This document shows positions 62,328-64,000 of a stretch of DNA of 64,000 nucleotides, one piece after another. Within the stretch, counting starts at the first letter, position 1. Each line of letters begins with the position of its first letter. This DNA comes from Prescottella subtropica (GTDB taxonomy: Bacteria; Actinomycetota; Actinomycetes; Mycobacteriales; Mycobacteriaceae), in NCBI RefSeq assembly GCF_005434945.1, contig NZ_SKCH01000007.1:62001-126000 (forward strand), read 5' to 3'. The notes under the pieces were generated by a model. The model was not told the origin of the DNA, ran no database searches, and saw only the letters and a program-made list of their open reading frames with translations. A program made the position numbers and the translations under genes.

Positions 62328-63539
62328 ATGGCTGTCAAGACTCTGAAGGATCTGCTGGACGAGGGGGTCGAGGGCCGCACTGTGCTGGTGCGCTCCGACC
62401 TCAACGTCCCGCTGGACAACGGCACGATCACCGATCCGGGCCGCATCGTGGCGTCCGCGCCGACCATCGCGGCACTGGCCGAGGCCGGCGCCAAGGTCAT
62501 CGTGATGGCACACCTCGGCCGCCCGAAGGGTGCGGTCGATCCGGCGCTGTCGCTGGCCCCGGTCGCCGCGAAGCTCGGCGAGGTGCTGGGCCGCAACGTC
62601 CAGCTCGCCGGTGACGTCGTCGGCCAGGACGCGCTCGCGCGTTCCGAGGGCCTCACCGACGGGGACGTGCTCCTGCTGGAGAACGTCCGCTTCGATCCGC
62701 GTGAGACCAGCAAGGACGACGCAGAGCGGGCCGCGCTCGCGAAGGCACTCGTCGAGCTGGTCGACGGTGACGGCGCGTTCGTCTCCGACGGTTTCGGTGT
62801 CGTGCACCGCAAGCAGGCGTCGGTCTACGACGTCGCGGCACTGCTGCCGCACTACGCGGGCACGCTGGTCGCGGCCGAGATCGAGGTCCTGCAGAAGCTG
62901 ACGCAGGACTCCGAGCGCCCGTACGCGGTCGTGCTCGGCGGCTCGAAGGTATCGGACAAGCTCGCCGTGATCGAGGCGTTGGCCCCCAAGGTCGACACCC
63001 TCGTCATCGGTGGCGGCATGTACTACACCTTCCTTGCCGCACAGGGCATCTCGGTGGGCAACTCGCTGTGCCAGGAAGAGATGATCGGCACCTGCAAGGA
63101 CCTGCTCGAGCGGTTCGCGGACGTCATCCACATCCCGCAGGACGTGGTGATCGCGGACTCGTTCTCGGCGGATGCCGAGTCGAAGACGGTCTCCGTCCTC
63201 GAGATCGAGGACGGCTGGATGGGCCTGGACATCGGACCGGAGTCGGTGGAGCGCTTCGCGGCGATCCTCTCGGGTGCCAAGACGGTGTTCTGGAACGGCC
63301 CGATGGGCGTGTTCGAGTTCCCGAAGTTCGCGGCCGGCACCAAGGGTGTCGCCGAGGCGATCGTCGAGGCCACCGGCAAGGGCGCGTTCAGCGTCGTCGG
63401 CGGCGGCGATTCCGCGGCGGCCGTGCGTCAGCTCGGTCTGCCCGAGGACGGCTTCTCGCACATCTCGACCGGCGGCGGTGCGTCCCTCGAATACCTCGAG
63501 GGCAAGACGCTTCCCGGCATTTCGGCACTGGAGGACTGA
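62328..63539 (+). CDS. pgk: Phosphoglycerate kinase
   Basis: It transfers phosphate from 1,3-bisphosphoglycerate to ADP. The 403-residue two-domain enzyme shows [50 protein letters not shown] and the nucleotide motif [13 protein letters not shown] 62328 is standard. tpiA starts 3 nt after its stop, giving the conserved gap-pgk-tpiA operon. Confidence 0.98.
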   Translation: MAVKTLKDLLDEGVEGRTVLVRSDLNVPLDNGTITDPGRIVASAPTIAALAEAGAKVIVMAHLGRPKGAVDPALSLAPVAAKLGEVLGRNVQLAGDVVGQDALARSEGLTDGDVLLLENVRFDPRETSKDDAERAALAKALVELVDGDGAFVSDGFGVVHRKQASVYDVAALLPHYAGTLVAAEIEVLQKLTQDSERPYAVVLGGSKVSDKLAVIEALAPKVDTLVIGGGMYYTFLAAQGISVGNSLCQEEMIGTCKDLLERFADVIHIPQDVVIADSFSADAESKTVSVLEIEDGWMGLDIGPESVERFAAILSGAKTVFWNGPMGVFEFPKFAAGTKGVAEAIVEATGKGAFSVVGGGDSAAAVRQLGLPEDGFSHISTGGGASLEYLEGKTLPGISALED

Positions 63540-63542
63540 CGC

Positions 63543-64000
63543 ATGGCTCGTAAGCCTCTGATCGCCGGCAACTGGAAGATGAACCTCAACCATCTCGAGG
63601 CCATCGCACTGGTGCAGAAGCTGGCGTTCGCGCTGCCGGAGAAGTACACCGAGAAGGTCGACGTGACGGTGATCCCGCCGTTCACCGACATCCGCAGCGT
63701 GCAGACGCTGGTCGAGGGCGACAAGCTGCACGTCAGCTACGGCGCCCAGGACGTCTCGGCGCACGACTCCGGCGCCTACACCGGCGAGGTCAGCGGTTCG
63801 ATGCTGGCCAAGCTGGGCTGCACGTTCGTGGTGGTCGGGCATTCGGAGCGTCGCCAGTACCACGGCGAAACCGACGAGATCGTGCTCGCCAAGGCTCAGG
63901 CCGCGCTGCGTCACGGCATCACCCCGATCGTGTGCATCGGTGAGGGCCTGGACGTCCGCGAGGCCGGCGACCACGTCGCGTACAACGTCGCACAGCTGAA
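63543..64000 (+). CDS. tpiA: Triosephosphate isomerase (partial, cut by window end)
   Basis: The first 152 residues of the TIM barrel are present. K12 in GNWKMN and catalytic H100 in VVVGHSERR are visible, with the C-terminal part including the catalytic glutamate beyond the window. ATG 63543 is 3 nt after pgk. Confidence 0.97.
   Translation, partial: MARKPLIAGNWKMNLNHLEAIALVQKLAFALPEKYTEKVDVTVIPPFTDIRSVQTLVEGDKLHVSYGAQDVSAHDSGAYTGEVSGSMLAKLGCTFVVVGHSERRQYHGETDEIVLAKAQAALRHGITPIVCIGEGLDVREAGDHVAYNVAQL

Overview
The window is a stretch of high-GC actinobacterial chromosome (dense genes, many GTG starts, stop/start overlaps of the GTGA type) with no tRNA, rRNA, insertion sequence, prophage or CRISPR array that I could see. 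Gene content and order closely follow the mycobacterial backbone: aspS, rarA-alaS-ruvX-mltG-aroE-(prepilin peptidase)-aroC-aroK-aroB-aroQ, pepQ-efp-nusB, pyrR-pyrB-pyrC-carA-carB-pyrF, mihF-gmk-rpoZ-coaBC, metK-priA, fmt-rsmB, rpe-ribD-ribE-ribBA-ribH, uvrC-rapZ-yvcK-whiA and gap-pgk-tpiA. Actinobacterial mIHF, a B-4DMT family membrane protein, an AspRS of mycobacterial type and a helicase-degenerate PriA point to a mycolic-acid actinomycete, most likely Rhodococcus or a close relative. That assignment is inference from gene content and remembered mycobacterial order.

Layout. 1-9 kb: RidA, a decayed radical SAM gene abutting a truncated acyl-CoA ligase, a zinc metallopeptidase, aspS, an APH-fold kinase, a TetR regulator facing a tiny cysteine-rich gene, and rarA. 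9-19 kb: alaS to aroQ, ending in a bidirectional terminator. 19-31 kb: pepQ-efp-nusB, then the whole de novo UMP operon under a recognisable PyrR-binding leader. 31-37 kb: mihF-gmk-rpoZ-coaBC, metK and priA. 37-45 kb: a variable block with a second SEDS protein, CorA, two CNNM-type transporters and two alpha/beta hydrolases. 45-51 kb: fmt-rsmB, then an inserted hypothetical gene, an AdhA-type alcohol dehydrogenase and a GH65 phosphorylase. 51-64 kb: rpe and riboflavin genes, uvrC-rapZ-yvcK-whiA, and the start of the gap-pgk-tpiA glycolytic cluster (tpiA cut by the window edge).

How the genes work together. The aro genes make chorismate, the pyr/car genes make UMP, and ribD-ribE-ribBA-ribH make riboflavin from GTP and ribulose 5-phosphate, with rpe providing pentose phosphate interconversion. 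rapZ-yvcK-whiA is the conserved actinobacterial regulatory trio upstream of glycolysis. Two small PH-like membrane proteins are translationally coupled into the pyr and rib operons.

I found no unmistakable new multi-gene system. The best leads are: the cysteine-rich mini-gene with a CsoR-type palindrome over its promoter; the deletion scar joining the radical SAM remnant to the acyl-CoA ligase; a 22-bp hairpin between two families of putative Mg transport genes; the paired PH-like proteins; and several probable leaderless promoters.
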